Below are positions 44,112 through 52,751 of a DNA stretch of 64,000 nucleotides, in pieces (within the stretch, counting starts at the first letter, position 1; the number at the start of each line of letters is the position of its first letter). The DNA is from DASQMT01 sp963827335 (GTDB lineage Bacteria; Actinomycetota; Thermoleophilia; Solirubrobacterales; Solirubrobacteraceae), in assembly GCA_963827335.1 (NCBI GenBank), contig CAWHAP010000015.1, forward strand, positions 620,001 to 684,000, read 5' to 3'. The translations under genes were made by a program, and so were the position numbers. Below the pieces are notes generated by a model. It was not told the DNA's origin. It made no database searches and saw only the letters and a list, made by a program, of their open reading frames with translations.

Positions 44112-44740
44112 CGCCGCAGCCAGGCCGCGTGCGCGCGCCAGTCGGGCACGCGCGATCCGAGCAGCGCCCAGAAGCGCGGGGAGTGGTCCATCACCTCGAG
44201 GTGGCAGACCTCGTGCTCCACGACGTAGTCGAGGATCTCGGGCGGGGCGAGCAGCAGGCGCCAGTTGAACGACATCCCGCCGTCCGAGGAGCACGACGCC
44301 CAGCGGGTGCGCTGGCCGCGGATCGTCAGGGTGCGGTACGACGTGCCGGCGCGGCGGGTGGCGGCGTCGAGCCGCGGGCCGATCTCGGCGCGCGCGGCGC
44401 GGCGGTACCAGCGCTCCAGGGCCGGCAGCGGGTCGCCCTGCGGCACGAGGAGCACGTCGCCGCGGCGGTGCACGCGGGTCCGACCGGGCTCCGGCCGCAG
44501 CGTGAGCGTCGCGCCGAGGTAGGGCACGGTGCCGGGCGCCCGGCCGACCTCCGCCGCGGCGGTGGCGAGCGTGCGGCGCCGCCGGGCGATCCACGGCGCG
44601 AGCTCGGCCACCGCCTCGCTCGCCGCCCGCTCGGGGGCGCGCTTGGGCAGGGTCACCGTCACGCTGCCGTCGGGGTCGACGGTCACCCGGACGCGGCGGG
44701 CGCGCGGGGAGCGGCGGATGCGGTACTCGGCGACGGACAT
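44087..44740 (-). CDS. YgjP/DUF45-family metal-dependent hydrolase
   Basis: 217 residues. The zincin motif VVEHEVCHLEVMDHSPRFWA gives HExxH plus a downstream His, and RWASCSSDGGMSFNWRLLLA precedes it, as in the DUF45 family (YgjP/SprT-like). The N-terminal beta-rich segment PRARRVRVTVDPDGSVTVTL is also typical. Biological substrate unknown. The ATG at 44740 lies about 13 bases after a TACCGT hexamer; a GTG 15 bases upstream is an alternative. Confidence 0.85.
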   Translation of the reverse strand: MSVAEYRIRRSPRARRVRVTVDPDGSVTVTLPKRAPERAASEAVAELAPWIARRRRTLATAAAEVGRAPGTVPYLGATLTLRPEPGRTRVHRRGDVLLVPQGDPLPALERWYRRAARAEIGPRLDAATRRAGTSYRTLTIRGQRTRWASCSSDGGMSFNWRLLLAPPEILDYVVEHEVCHLEVMDHSPRFWALLGSRVPDWRAHAAWLRRYGSTLVL

Positions 44741-44797
44741 CGGCGGGCGGCTCACGGTAGCCGGGCCGCCGGTCGTGTCGCTCCGTGTCACGCGAGC

Positions 44798-44866
44798 GGC
44801 GGCCCCGGCGAACGTCAACGGCGGCATCGAGGGGAGCGCGGGTGTTGACGTTCGCGGAGGGCCGCC
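44798..44866. repeat. A-family repeat forming a long palindrome
   Basis: Left arm GGCGGCCCCGGCGAACGTCA plus AC (44798-44819) pairs imperfectly with right arm GTTGACGTTCGCGGAGGGCC plus GCC (44844-44866) around a 24-base loop. The left arm is identical to the A copy at 12095. It sits between two minus-strand genes and could stop or protect transcripts. The flanks (44741-44797, 44867-44887) show nothing else. Confidence 0.75.
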
Positions 44867-44887
44867 GGTCGCGCCCGCGGAGGCCCG

Positions 44888-46366
44888 CTACAGGACCCGC
44901 AGCGTCGCGAGCGACGTGTCGCGCGCGACGATCGCGCCGCCCAGGTCGCGCGCCTCGCGCAGGTAGCGGACGGCGTCCTCGCTGACCCGGAAGCCCTCGA
45001 GGATCACCGGGATGCCCGGCGGGTAGACCTCGACCTCCTCGGCGGCGACCCGGCCGACGGCCTCGTCCAGCGGCACCTCCTGCCCGATCGCCTTCGCGTA
45101 GCGGCGGGCGTGGTAGGGGTGCATGACCGGCCGGTCGTCGATCGCCCGGAACGGGTTGGCCGGCATGCGCTTGGCCTCGCCGCCGGGCCGCTCCCGGCCG
45201 GCCAGGATGTCCTCGAGCGCCCCTACGGTCGCCTCGACCGCCGCCTCCTCGAGCTGGAACGTCGTGATCAGCGTGATCGTGTTGACGCCGGCCTTCTCGA
45301 CCACGATCCCGCGCTCCACCAGCGCCTCGGAGACCGCGAAGCCGCTGATGTCGTAGCCGCTCAGCGCGACCGTGGTCTTGACCTTGTCGCATCCGGCCAC
45401 GTGGGCGTAGTGGCGCCCGACCCAGGCGGGGTCGTCGAGGTGGCGCAGGCGGGGCAGGCGCTCGCGCAGCTGCGCCTTGAGCCCGCGGGTGCGGCCGATG
45501 CAGGCGCCGAGCGCGTCGCGGCCCGTCGCGGCGAGCGAGCGCACGGCGGCATCGGCGGAGGCGAGCAGGTGGTAGCTCGGCGAGGTCGTGACGTACTCGC
45601 GGAACGCCTCCTCCATCAGCTCGGAGTCCACGCGCTCCTCGCGCCAGTGGATCAGGCCCGTCTGCTGGAGCCCGCCGGCGAGCTTGTGCGTCGACTGGAC
45701 GGAGATGTCGGCGCCCGCGTCCATCGCCGACGGCGGCAGCTCGGGGTGGAAGTGCAGGTGCCCGCCCCACGCCTCGTCGACGAACAGCATCGCCTGGTCG
45801 GACGCGTCGCGCACCGCGGCCGCGATCGCGTGCGTGTTGGCGCACAGGCCCTCGTAGGTCGGCGAGGTGTAGACGACCGCGATCGCCTCCGGGTAGCGGC
45901 GCAGGCCGGTCACGACCTGGTCGACCGACGGCGGCAGCACCGCCTCGAACTCGGCGTCGTACGGCGAGGGCAGGAAGCGGAAGTCCAGGCCGTACGCCTT
46001 GATCGCGTTGATCGTGGAGTGATGGCAGTTGCGGGCGACGAGGATCAGCGCGTCCGGCCGCTCCAGCGCCAGCATGCGCAGCACGATGAAGTTCGAGCCG
46101 CTCGACCCGTGGACCGAGAACATCGTCCGGTCGGCGCCCTGCGCGGCGGCCGCGAAGCGCTCGGCCTCCCCGAAGACGCCGGTGTGGTCGACGAGCGTGC
46201 CGAAGAAGCCCGCCGAGATCGAGACGTCGGACGCGTAGAAGTCGTCGATCCGCTCCTGGTCGACGAGCGTCGACGGCGTGCACCAGCGGTGGTAGTGGCG
46301 CACCTCCTCGTTGAGCACCCGGACGATGGGGGACGGGGAGGGGCGTGCGGAGGCGTCGATCGTCAT
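44888..46366 (-). CDS. Orn/Lys/Arg decarboxylase-family PLP enzyme
   Basis: 492-residue fold-type I PLP enzyme. The cofactor Lys is in VQSTHKLAGGLQQTG (SxHK), with FVDEAWGGHLHFHPE binding the pyridine ring. FSVHGSSGSNFIVLRMLA and NCHHSTINAIKAYG mark the phosphate-binding region. C-terminal domain IDDRPVMHPYHARRYA and VEVYPPGIPVILEGFRVSED is typical. It resembles lysine/arginine decarboxylases or related thiamine-independent enzymes but lacks the N-terminal wing domain of inducible forms. Product probably a polyamine precursor; substrate is inferred. Confidence 0.88.
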   Translation of the reverse strand: MTIDASARPSPSPIVRVLNEEVRHYHRWCTPSTLVDQERIDDFYASDVSISAGFFGTLVDHTGVFGEAERFAAAAQGADRTMFSVHGSSGSNFIVLRMLALERPDALILVARNCHHSTINAIKAYGLDFRFLPSPYDAEFEAVLPPSVDQVVTGLRRYPEAIAVVYTSPTYEGLCANTHAIAAAVRDASDQAMLFVDEAWGGHLHFHPELPPSAMDAGADISVQSTHKLAGGLQQTGLIHWREERVDSELMEEAFREYVTTSPSYHLLASADAAVRSLAATGRDALGACIGRTRGLKAQLRERLPRLRHLDDPAWVGRHYAHVAGCDKVKTTVALSGYDISGFAVSEALVERGIVVEKAGVNTITLITTFQLEEAAVEATVGALEDILAGRERPGGEAKRMPANPFRAIDDRPVMHPYHARRYAKAIGQEVPLDEAVGRVAAEEVEVYPPGIPVILEGFRVSEDAVRYLREARDLGGAIVARDTSLATLRVL

Positions 46367-46390
46367 GCGCGTCAGCCATCATGGCGGGTG

Positions 46391-46672
46391 ATGGCCTCGT
46401 CCCGCGTGCGGTTGCCCCGAGCGGTGTCCCCGCCGTTCACCGTGTTCCTCAACGGCGTGCGCCAGGAGGAGGGCAGGGACTACCGCGTCGCGGGCGACGA
46501 GCTCGTCTTCGGGCAGGAGCTCGTGCAGGAGGGCAAGCTCGGCTTCTGGCGCTGGTTCTGGGGCGCCTGGGGCATCGGGACCTACCGCAAGGACGACCAG
46601 GTCGACGTCGCGTGGGACGTCGCCGGCCGCCCGCAGGTGGCCCACAAGCTGGAGGTCCTGAAGGACGGCTAG
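46391..46672 (+). CDS. conserved-type hypothetical protein, 93 residues
   Basis: VSPPFTVFLNGVRQEEGRDY and WRWFWGAWGIGTYRKDDQVD dominate; beta-rich, aromatic, no signal peptide or membrane helix. The ATG at 46391 follows CATCAT by 8 bases. Its stop codon shares CTAG (46669-46672) with metF on the other strand. Divergent from the decarboxylase gene with only 24 bases between. Function unknown. Confidence 0.72.
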   Translation: MASSRVRLPRAVSPPFTVFLNGVRQEEGRDYRVAGDELVFGQELVQEGKLGFWRWFWGAWGIGTYRKDDQVDVAWDVAGRPQVAHKLEVLKDG

Positions 46673-47571
46673 GCCGGGACGGCGTTGCGCCACGGCGCCA
46701 TGAGGCGCAGCGCGGTGAGGATCGCCCGCGTGGAGGGCGAGCGGTTCAGCGTGTAGAAGTGGATCCCCGGAGCGCCGTTGGCCAGCAGGTCGGCGCACTG
46801 GAGCGTCGCGTAGGCGACGCCGAGGTCGGTGACCGCGCCGGGCTGGTCGCCGCGCAGCTCGAGCTCGTGCCGCAGCCCGGCGGGGATCTGCGAGCCGCAC
46901 AGCTCCGTCACCCGCTTGATCTGGCTCGCGTTCGTGATCGGCCAGATGCCCGGGATGATCGGGACCTCGATCCCGAGGTCGCGCGCACGGGCCACGAAGT
47001 CGTAGTAGACCTGGTTGTCGAAGAACAGCTGCGTGATCAGGAAGCGCGCGCCGGCGTCGACCTTGGCCTTGAGGTAGCGCAGGTCGCTCTCGGCGTCCTC
47101 GGCGTGGATGTGGACCTCCGGGAAGCACGCGGCCCCGATCGCGAAGTCGTACTCGTCGCGGATCAGCTCGATCAGCTCGCGGGAGTAGCGCAGCCCGCCC
47201 TCGGTCGCGGTCCACTCCGTCTCGCCCTTCGGCGGGTCGCCGCGCAGGGCGAGGACGTTCTCCACGCCGGCGTCGCGCATGGTGTCCAGCATCGTGCGCA
47301 GCTCGTCGGTCGTCGCCCCGACGCAGGTGAAGTGCGCCATCGACTCCATGCCGTAGTCGCGCTTGAGGTGGGCGACGATCTCGATCGTCTTCCGCCGCTC
47401 CGTCACGCTGCCGCCCGCGCCGTAGGTGACGGACACGAACGTGGGGGACAGGCGCGACAGCTCGGCCAGCGCCCGGCCCAGGTTGCGCTCGCCCTCGTCG
47501 GTCTTCGGCGGGAAGAACTCGAAGGAGAACGATGGCTCGGAGCCCGAGGCGATGCGCTCGTCGATCCGCAT
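46669..47571 (-). CDS. metF: 5,10-methylenetetrahydrofolate reductase
   Basis: 300-residue flavoprotein giving 5-methyl-THF for methionine synthesis. FSFEFFPPKTDEGERNL, FVSVTYGAGGS, LALRGDPP and GARFLITQLFFDN are family landmarks; the catalytic Glu is in EFFPPK. ATG at 47571 lies 7 bases after a minus-strand TATCCT, which overlaps the stop of the upstream MBL gene. So metF has its own leaderless promoter although it is only 5 bases from that gene. Confidence 0.94.
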   Translation of the reverse strand: MRIDERIASGSEPSFSFEFFPPKTDEGERNLGRALAELSRLSPTFVSVTYGAGGSVTERRKTIEIVAHLKRDYGMESMAHFTCVGATTDELRTMLDTMRDAGVENVLALRGDPPKGETEWTATEGGLRYSRELIELIRDEYDFAIGAACFPEVHIHAEDAESDLRYLKAKVDAGARFLITQLFFDNQVYYDFVARARDLGIEVPIIPGIWPITNASQIKRVTELCGSQIPAGLRHELELRGDQPGAVTDLGVAYATLQCADLLANGAPGIHFYTLNRSPSTRAILTALRLMAPWRNAVPA

Positions 47572-47576
47572 GCGGA

Positions 47577-48488
47577 TCAGGATAGGCGCCAGCGAGCCGG
47601 CGCATCCGCAGTTCGCCGCGCCGCGCCGCCCGCCGCGAGGTGCTCGAGGTAGCAGTGCGCCTTGGTCAGCAGCCAGCCGGCCGTGGCGGGCGTCAGCAGC
47701 TCGCCGTAGACGTCCGGCAGCAGCTCGGAGGCGGTCGCCTCGCCTCGCGCCCCGAGGGCGGCGAGCACCGCGGTCAGCCGCTCGTCCACCAGCGCGCGGC
47801 CGGCGGCCACGTGGCCGCGCAGGTCGGTGAACGGGCGCCCGTGGCCCGACAGGGTCAGGCGGACGTCGAGCCGCTCGACGCGGTCGAGCGCCTCGAGGTA
47901 CTCGGCCACCGGGTCGGGCGTCCAGCCGTGGTCGAAGTACAGCGAGACGCGGCCCAGGACGTGGTCGCCGGAGAGCAGCAGCCGGTGCTCGGGCTGGTGC
48001 AGCACGACGTGCGAGGGCGCGTGGCCGGGCGTCTCGATCACCTGCCAGGCGCCGAGATCCGTCTCGACCTCGACGCCGGGCAGCAGGTCGCGCGCCGGCT
48101 CCAGCGGGCCGCTCAGCCCCTTGCGCCCGGCCGGATAGCCCTCCGACGCGGTGAGGTGCTCGAGGCGGGGGTGGATCCACAGCTCGCAGCCGGAGCGGGC
48201 CTGCACGGCGGCGGCCTGGCCGCAGTGGTCCAGGTGCGCGTGCGTGCAGACGAGCAGCCGGACGCGCTCGAGCCCGAGCCCCACCTGCTCGAGTGCGAGC
48301 TCGAGGTTCCGCATCGCGCCCGGCCCGTCGAACCCGCAGTCCACGAGCACGATCCCGTCGCCCGCGGCGAGCGCCCACGCGTTGCCGTGCGGCACCGCCG
48401 GCCACGGCAGCGGCAGGCGGAGCCGCCACACCCCGGGGACGACGCGCTCGCCCCGCCCCGCCTCGGTCCGCCGCGTCGGCTTCCGCAC
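47577..48488 (-). CDS. MBL-fold hydrolase with C-terminal winged-helix-like domain
   Basis: 303-residue metallo-beta-lactamase-fold protein. Metal ligands: THAHLDHCG (HxHxDH), ETPGHAPSH and SGDHVLG, then SGHGRPF. The C-terminal 70 residues (RALVDERLTAVLAALGARGE) resemble the winged-helix cap of LACTB2-like hydrolases. Thioester or RNA substrates are possible. GTG at 48488 is 7 bases after TAGCGT of the shared divergent promoter at 48496-48505. Confidence 0.87.
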   Translation of the reverse strand: MRKPTRRTEAGRGERVVPGVWRLRLPLPWPAVPHGNAWALAAGDGIVLVDCGFDGPGAMRNLELALEQVGLGLERVRLLVCTHAHLDHCGQAAAVQARSGCELWIHPRLEHLTASEGYPAGRKGLSGPLEPARDLLPGVEVETDLGAWQVIETPGHAPSHVVLHQPEHRLLLSGDHVLGRVSLYFDHGWTPDPVAEYLEALDRVERLDVRLTLSGHGRPFTDLRGHVAAGRALVDERLTAVLAALGARGEATASELLPDVYGELLTPATAGWLLTKAHCYLEHLAAGGAARRTADAPARWRLS

Positions 48489-48495
48489 CGGCGGG

Positions 48496-48505
48496 ACGCT
48501 AACGT
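48496..48505. promoter_or_regulatory. overlapping divergent -10 elements between two MBL genes
   Basis: ACGCTAACGT reads TAACGT on plus (48500-48505, 7 bases before ATG 48513) and TAGCGT on minus (48501-48496, 7 bases before GTG 48488). The central TA is shared and both spacings are equal, giving two leaderless messages from one ten-base element. Confidence 0.6.
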
Positions 48506-48512
48506 GCCCGCG

Positions 48513-49700
48513 ATGGCCGCCGACGCCAGGGAGGTCGCGACGCAGTACTTCGACGCGCTCGCGCGGCGCGACCTCGACGGCGCGGCCGCATGCTGGGCGC
48601 CCGACGGCATCGACCACATCGTCGGCCAGGCCGACGCCCAGGGCCCCGACGGCGTCCGCGCGTACTTCGGCGAGCTGTTCACCGCGGTGCCGGACTTCGC
48701 ACTCGTCGTCGACACGATCATCGCCGAGGGCGACCAGGCGGCCGTGCGCTGGAACGCGACGGGCACGTTCGCCGGCGACGCCGCCTACCAGGGCATCGCG
48801 CCGACGGGCGGGCCGATCGAGATCTCCGGCCTGGACCTGCTCCGCGCGCGCGACGGGCTGATCGTGCGCAACGACGGCTATCCGGACGGGATGGGCTTCG
48901 CCCGCCAGATCGGGATGCTGCCCGCGCAGGGCTCCACCGCCGAGCAGCGCGTGCTGCGGGCGTTCAACGCCAAGACCCGCGCGGCGCGCAAGCTGGCCGG
49001 CGCGCCCGCCGAGCCGGTCGCCGAGGGCGTCTGGCGCGTGCGCGGCGGCGTGCCGCGCGAGATGAACGTCTACCTGATCGAGGACGAGGGCGGCGGGGTC
49101 ACCGTGTTCGACGCGGGCGTCGCGTCGATGGTCAACGCCGTCGCGAGCGCGGGCAGCGCGCTCGGCGGCGTCAACCGCGTCGTGCTGGGTCACGGCCACC
49201 CCGATCACCGCGGCAGCGCCCCCGGCCTCGGCGCGCCGGTGTACTGCCACGCCGACGACCGCGCCGACGCGGAGGGCGACGGCGGGCGCCACTACTTCGA
49301 CACCGCGAAGCTGCGCGCGTACGCCCGCCCGGTCTACCCCCATCTGCTCGCGCTGTGGGACGGCGGGCCCGTGACGATCGCCGGGACGGTGGCGGAGGGC
49401 GAGGACGTGAGCGGGTTCCGCGTCGTCGGGATCCCCGGCCACGCGCCCGGGATGATCGCCCTGTTCCGCGAGCGCGACGGCGTCGCGCTCACGTCGGACT
49501 GCTTCTACACGCTCGACATCCAGACGGGCCGGCACGGCCCGCCGCGGCTGCCGCACCGCGCGTTCAACCTCGACACCGAGCAGGCGCGCGCCTCGATCCG
49601 CAAGCTCGCGGCGCTGGCGCCGAGCGCCGCCTGGCCCGGGCACGCCGAGCCGCTGACGGGCGACGTCGCGGCGCAGCTGGAGCGGGCGGCCGATGGGTAG
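48513..49700 (+). CDS. SnoaL-like domain fused to MBL-fold domain
   Basis: 395 residues. N-terminal SnoaL/NTF2-like fold (about 1-130: REVATQYFDALARRDLDGAA, WNATGTFAGDAAYQGIAPTG) joined to a beta-lactamase-fold hydrolase (about 160-390) with GHGHPDHRG, GIPGHAPGM and TSDCFYTLD. It thus joins a small-molecule-binding pocket to a metallohydrolase. Divergent from another MBL gene and sharing its promoter. The 3-prime end overlaps the next gene by 8 bases. Substrate unknown. Confidence 0.85.
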   Translation: MAADAREVATQYFDALARRDLDGAAACWAPDGIDHIVGQADAQGPDGVRAYFGELFTAVPDFALVVDTIIAEGDQAAVRWNATGTFAGDAAYQGIAPTGGPIEISGLDLLRARDGLIVRNDGYPDGMGFARQIGMLPAQGSTAEQRVLRAFNAKTRAARKLAGAPAEPVAEGVWRVRGGVPREMNVYLIEDEGGGVTVFDAGVASMVNAVASAGSALGGVNRVVLGHGHPDHRGSAPGLGAPVYCHADDRADAEGDGGRHYFDTAKLRAYARPVYPHLLALWDGGPVTIAGTVAEGEDVSGFRVVGIPGHAPGMIALFRERDGVALTSDCFYTLDIQTGRHGPPRLPHRAFNLDTEQARASIRKLAALAPSAAWPGHAEPLTGDVAAQLERAADG

Positions 49701-50038
49701 GCGCAGCCGCCGCCGCGGCGAGGCCGACACGCTCGCCGCGCCCGAGTCCGAGTACCGCAGCCCGTCGGGCGACGTGCTGGTGCTGCGCGGGGCCATGACG
49801 CCCGCCACGCGGCGCGAGTACGCTGCGGCGGCCGCCGGCTCGCCGCTCTCGCGCGAGGACGCGTGGCAGCGCGCGGTCGAGTTCCTCTTCGAGCGCCTCG
49901 CCGTGCGCTGGGAGATCGCCGGCACCGAGCCGATCACGAAGCAGAAGGAGCTGCTCGGCCGGTTCCGCTTCGCCACGCAGGACGAGCGCCGCTGGATCCG
50001 CGACGTGCTGCGCGAGCACCTCGCAGCGCACTTCCCGG

Positions 50039-50055
<17 letters not shown>
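49693..50055 (+). CDS. hypothetical protein, 120 residues
   Basis: Basic N-terminus (MGRRSRRRGEAD), then SPSGDVLVLRGAMTPATRRE and a helical part FLFERLAVRWEIAGTEPITK, ending RDVLREHLAAHFPDVDAP. The ATG lies inside the end of the SnoaL-MBL gene and the 3-prime end overlaps the M29 gene by 17 bases, so it is translated within an operon. No family recognised. Confidence 0.72.
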
Positions 50056-51112
<1,057 letters not shown>

Positions 51113-51123
51113 GGGCCAGTCGC

Positions 51124-51160
51124 TGGCGAGTTGACCGCGATATACGCGGTCAAGTCGCCA
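51124..51160. repeat. P-family palindrome between M29 and glyoxalase genes
   Basis: 37 bases: left arm TGGCGAGTTGACCGCG, loop ATATA, right arm CGCGGTCAAGTCGCCA, with 15 of 16 positions paired. It lies between convergent genes and could terminate transcription, though no T-run follows. Same family as 12188, 56901 and 57817. Confidence 0.8.
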
Positions 51161-51203
51161 GGCAGCGAGGACGCGCCCTCAGCCGCGGAGCTTGGCGCCG
51201 CGA

Positions 51204-51581
51204 TCAGGTCGCGCCGCGCTCGATCAACTCGATGCGGTAGCCGTCCGGATCGCGCACGAAGCAGATCCGCGACCCGCCCGCGCGCACCTGGTACGGCGGC
51301 TTCTCGGGGTCGATGCCCTTCTCGGCGAGCGCCCCGAGCGTCGCGTCGAGGTCCGACACCGTGAGCGCGATGTGGTTGTAGCCGGTGCCCATCTCGTAGG
51401 AGTCGACGCCGTGGTTGTAGGTCAGCTCGAGCCGGTCGCCGTCGCCCGGCAGGCCCATGAAGACGTTGATCGCCTCGTCGCGGATGGGCATCCGCCGGCG
51501 CTCCTCGAAGCCGAGCGCCTCGTAGAACGCGACGGACCGGTCGATGTCGCCGATCCGGTAGCAGGTATGGATGAGCTCCAT
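51204..51581 (-). CDS. gloA: glyoxalase I-type VOC protein
   Basis: 125 residues, two beta-alpha-beta-beta-beta modules. Likely metal ligands are His5 (MELIHTCYRI), Glu in RLELTYN, His in GYNHIALTV and Glu in YRIELIE, the pattern of lactoylglutathione lyase. In actinobacteria lacking glutathione the thiol cofactor could be mycothiol. ATG at 51581 follows a minus-strand TAGCCT by 7 bases. Methylglyoxal detoxification is inferred from the family. Confidence 0.88.
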   Translation of the reverse strand: MELIHTCYRIGDIDRSVAFYEALGFEERRRMPIRDEAINVFMGLPGDGDRLELTYNHGVDSYEMGTGYNHIALTVSDLDATLGALAEKGIDPEKPPYQVRAGGSRICFVRDPDGYRIELIERGAT

Positions 51582-51588
51582 GGCCCGC

Positions 51589-51605
51589 AGGCTACCTACT
51601 AGGGT
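51589..51605. promoter_or_regulatory. divergent -10 hexamers for glyoxalase and MBL genes
   Basis: Minus-strand TAGCCT at 51594-51589 (7 bases before ATG 51581) and plus-strand TAGGGT at 51600-51605 (8 bases before ATG 51614). The two do not overlap; the 32-base space between the genes has no room for leaders. Confidence 0.55.
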
Positions 51606-51613
51606 CCTCACTC

Positions 51614-52357
51614 ATGATCGTCGAGCGCTCGATGCACCCCGACTGGCTGTCCAACACCTACCTCGTGGCGGCGGGCCCCGGCGGGCCGGGCTTCCTCGTC
51701 GACGCCGGCGGCCCCGTGCGGCCGCTGCTCGACCGGGCCGAGGCCGAGGGGATCGAGATCACGCACGTGCTCCTCACCCATCACCACCACGACCACGTGG
51801 CGGAGCTGGCCGCGGTGACCACGCGCTTCCCGGACGCCGACGTGCTGATCCACCCGTCCGAGCGCGAGCTGGTCGACGGCGCCACGGGCGACCTCGAGCC
51901 CGGTGACACGCTCGACATCGGCGGGCTCTCGGTCGAGGCGCTCCACACGCCGGGCCACACCCGCGGGATGCTCTCGCTCGTGGTCGGCGGGTCCGACGTG
52001 TTCACGGGCGACACGCTGTTCAAGAACTCGGTCGGCGGCGTGCGCGCCCCGGGGCACACGACGTACGAGGACCTGCGCCGCTCGATCATGGACGTCCTCC
52101 TCCAGCTCCCGCCCGAGACGACGATCCGCCCGGGCCACACGGACCCGACGACGGTGGCCGAGGAGCTGGAGACGAACGCCTTCGTGCGCGTCTGGCGCGG
52201 GGTGGACCCCGAGGGCGCGGACGACTGCACCGCGATGGGCGAGCCGGCCACGCTGGTGCTGCTCGGCGACGACTACGACGGAGGGCACAAGGCATGGGTG
52301 CGCTGGCCGGACGGCGCGGACGACATCGTGCCGGGCTCGCAGGTGCAGCGCTCCTAG
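51614..52357 (+). CDS. MBL-fold hydrolase, glyoxalase II-like
   Basis: 247 residues. THHHHDHVAEL, HTPGHTRGM, FTGDTLF and RPGHTDPTTV supply the full binuclear metal set of glyoxalase II-like enzymes. A C-terminal extra segment (about 205-247) contains PATLVLLGDDYDGGHKAWVR. It is divergent from the glyoxalase I gene, so the pair may detoxify methylglyoxal in two steps; this is inference from context. Confidence 0.87.
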   Translation: MIVERSMHPDWLSNTYLVAAGPGGPGFLVDAGGPVRPLLDRAEAEGIEITHVLLTHHHHDHVAELAAVTTRFPDADVLIHPSERELVDGATGDLEPGDTLDIGGLSVEALHTPGHTRGMLSLVVGGSDVFTGDTLFKNSVGGVRAPGHTTYEDLRRSIMDVLLQLPPETTIRPGHTDPTTVAEELETNAFVRVWRGVDPEGADDCTAMGEPATLVLLGDDYDGGHKAWVRWPDGADDIVPGSQVQRS

Positions 52358-52740
52358 CGCTGCTCCTGGCGGCGCCCGCCCACGCCGCGGCGACGAAGGT
52401 CCGCTGGGAGACCGGCGGCGGGATCGCCGGGATCACCGGCACGGTGCTGACCGTGCACGCGGACCGGACCGCGCGGGCCGAGGCGTTCGGCGACGCGGCG
52501 GACTTCACGCTCGGCGACCGCCGCTGGGCGCAGCTGGGGCGGCGCCTGCGCGCGGCGCGCTTCGACACGCTCCAGCGCCGCTACCGGCCGAGGTTCCCCG
52601 TCGCCGACGGCACGTTCGACGAGGTCCGCCACCGCGGCCGCGCCGTGACGGTCGAGACGGGGGGCGAGCCGCCGCGCAGGCTCGTCCGGCTGATCGCCCT
52701 GCTGCGGCGGATCCACGAGGCCCATCTGCGCCCTCGCTAG
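52294..52740 (+). CDS. exported hypothetical protein, 148 residues
   Basis: Signal peptide RAGLAGAALLALLLAAPAHA followed by a small beta-rich domain (RWETGGGIAGITGTVLTVHA, VADGTFDEVRHRGRAVTVET). It resembles the protealysin-inhibitor-like small secreted proteins in layout but identity is not certain. It begins 64 bases inside the preceding MBL gene in another frame, so it is translationally linked. Stop codon TAG doubles as the start of the next promoter hexamer TAGCGT. Confidence 0.75.
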   Translation: MGALAGRRGRHRAGLAGAALLALLLAAPAHAAATKVRWETGGGIAGITGTVLTVHADRTARAEAFGDAADFTLGDRRWAQLGRRLRAARFDTLQRRYRPRFPVADGTFDEVRHRGRAVTVETGGEPPRRLVRLIALLRRIHEAHLRPR

Positions 52741-52751
52741 CGTGGAGGGGC

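Noticed and set aside
47577..49976. Very long minus-strand frame before the MBL hydrolase
   Set aside because: Antisense to the SnoaL-MBL gene and rich in Arg, Val and His; the real start is the GTG after TAGCGT.
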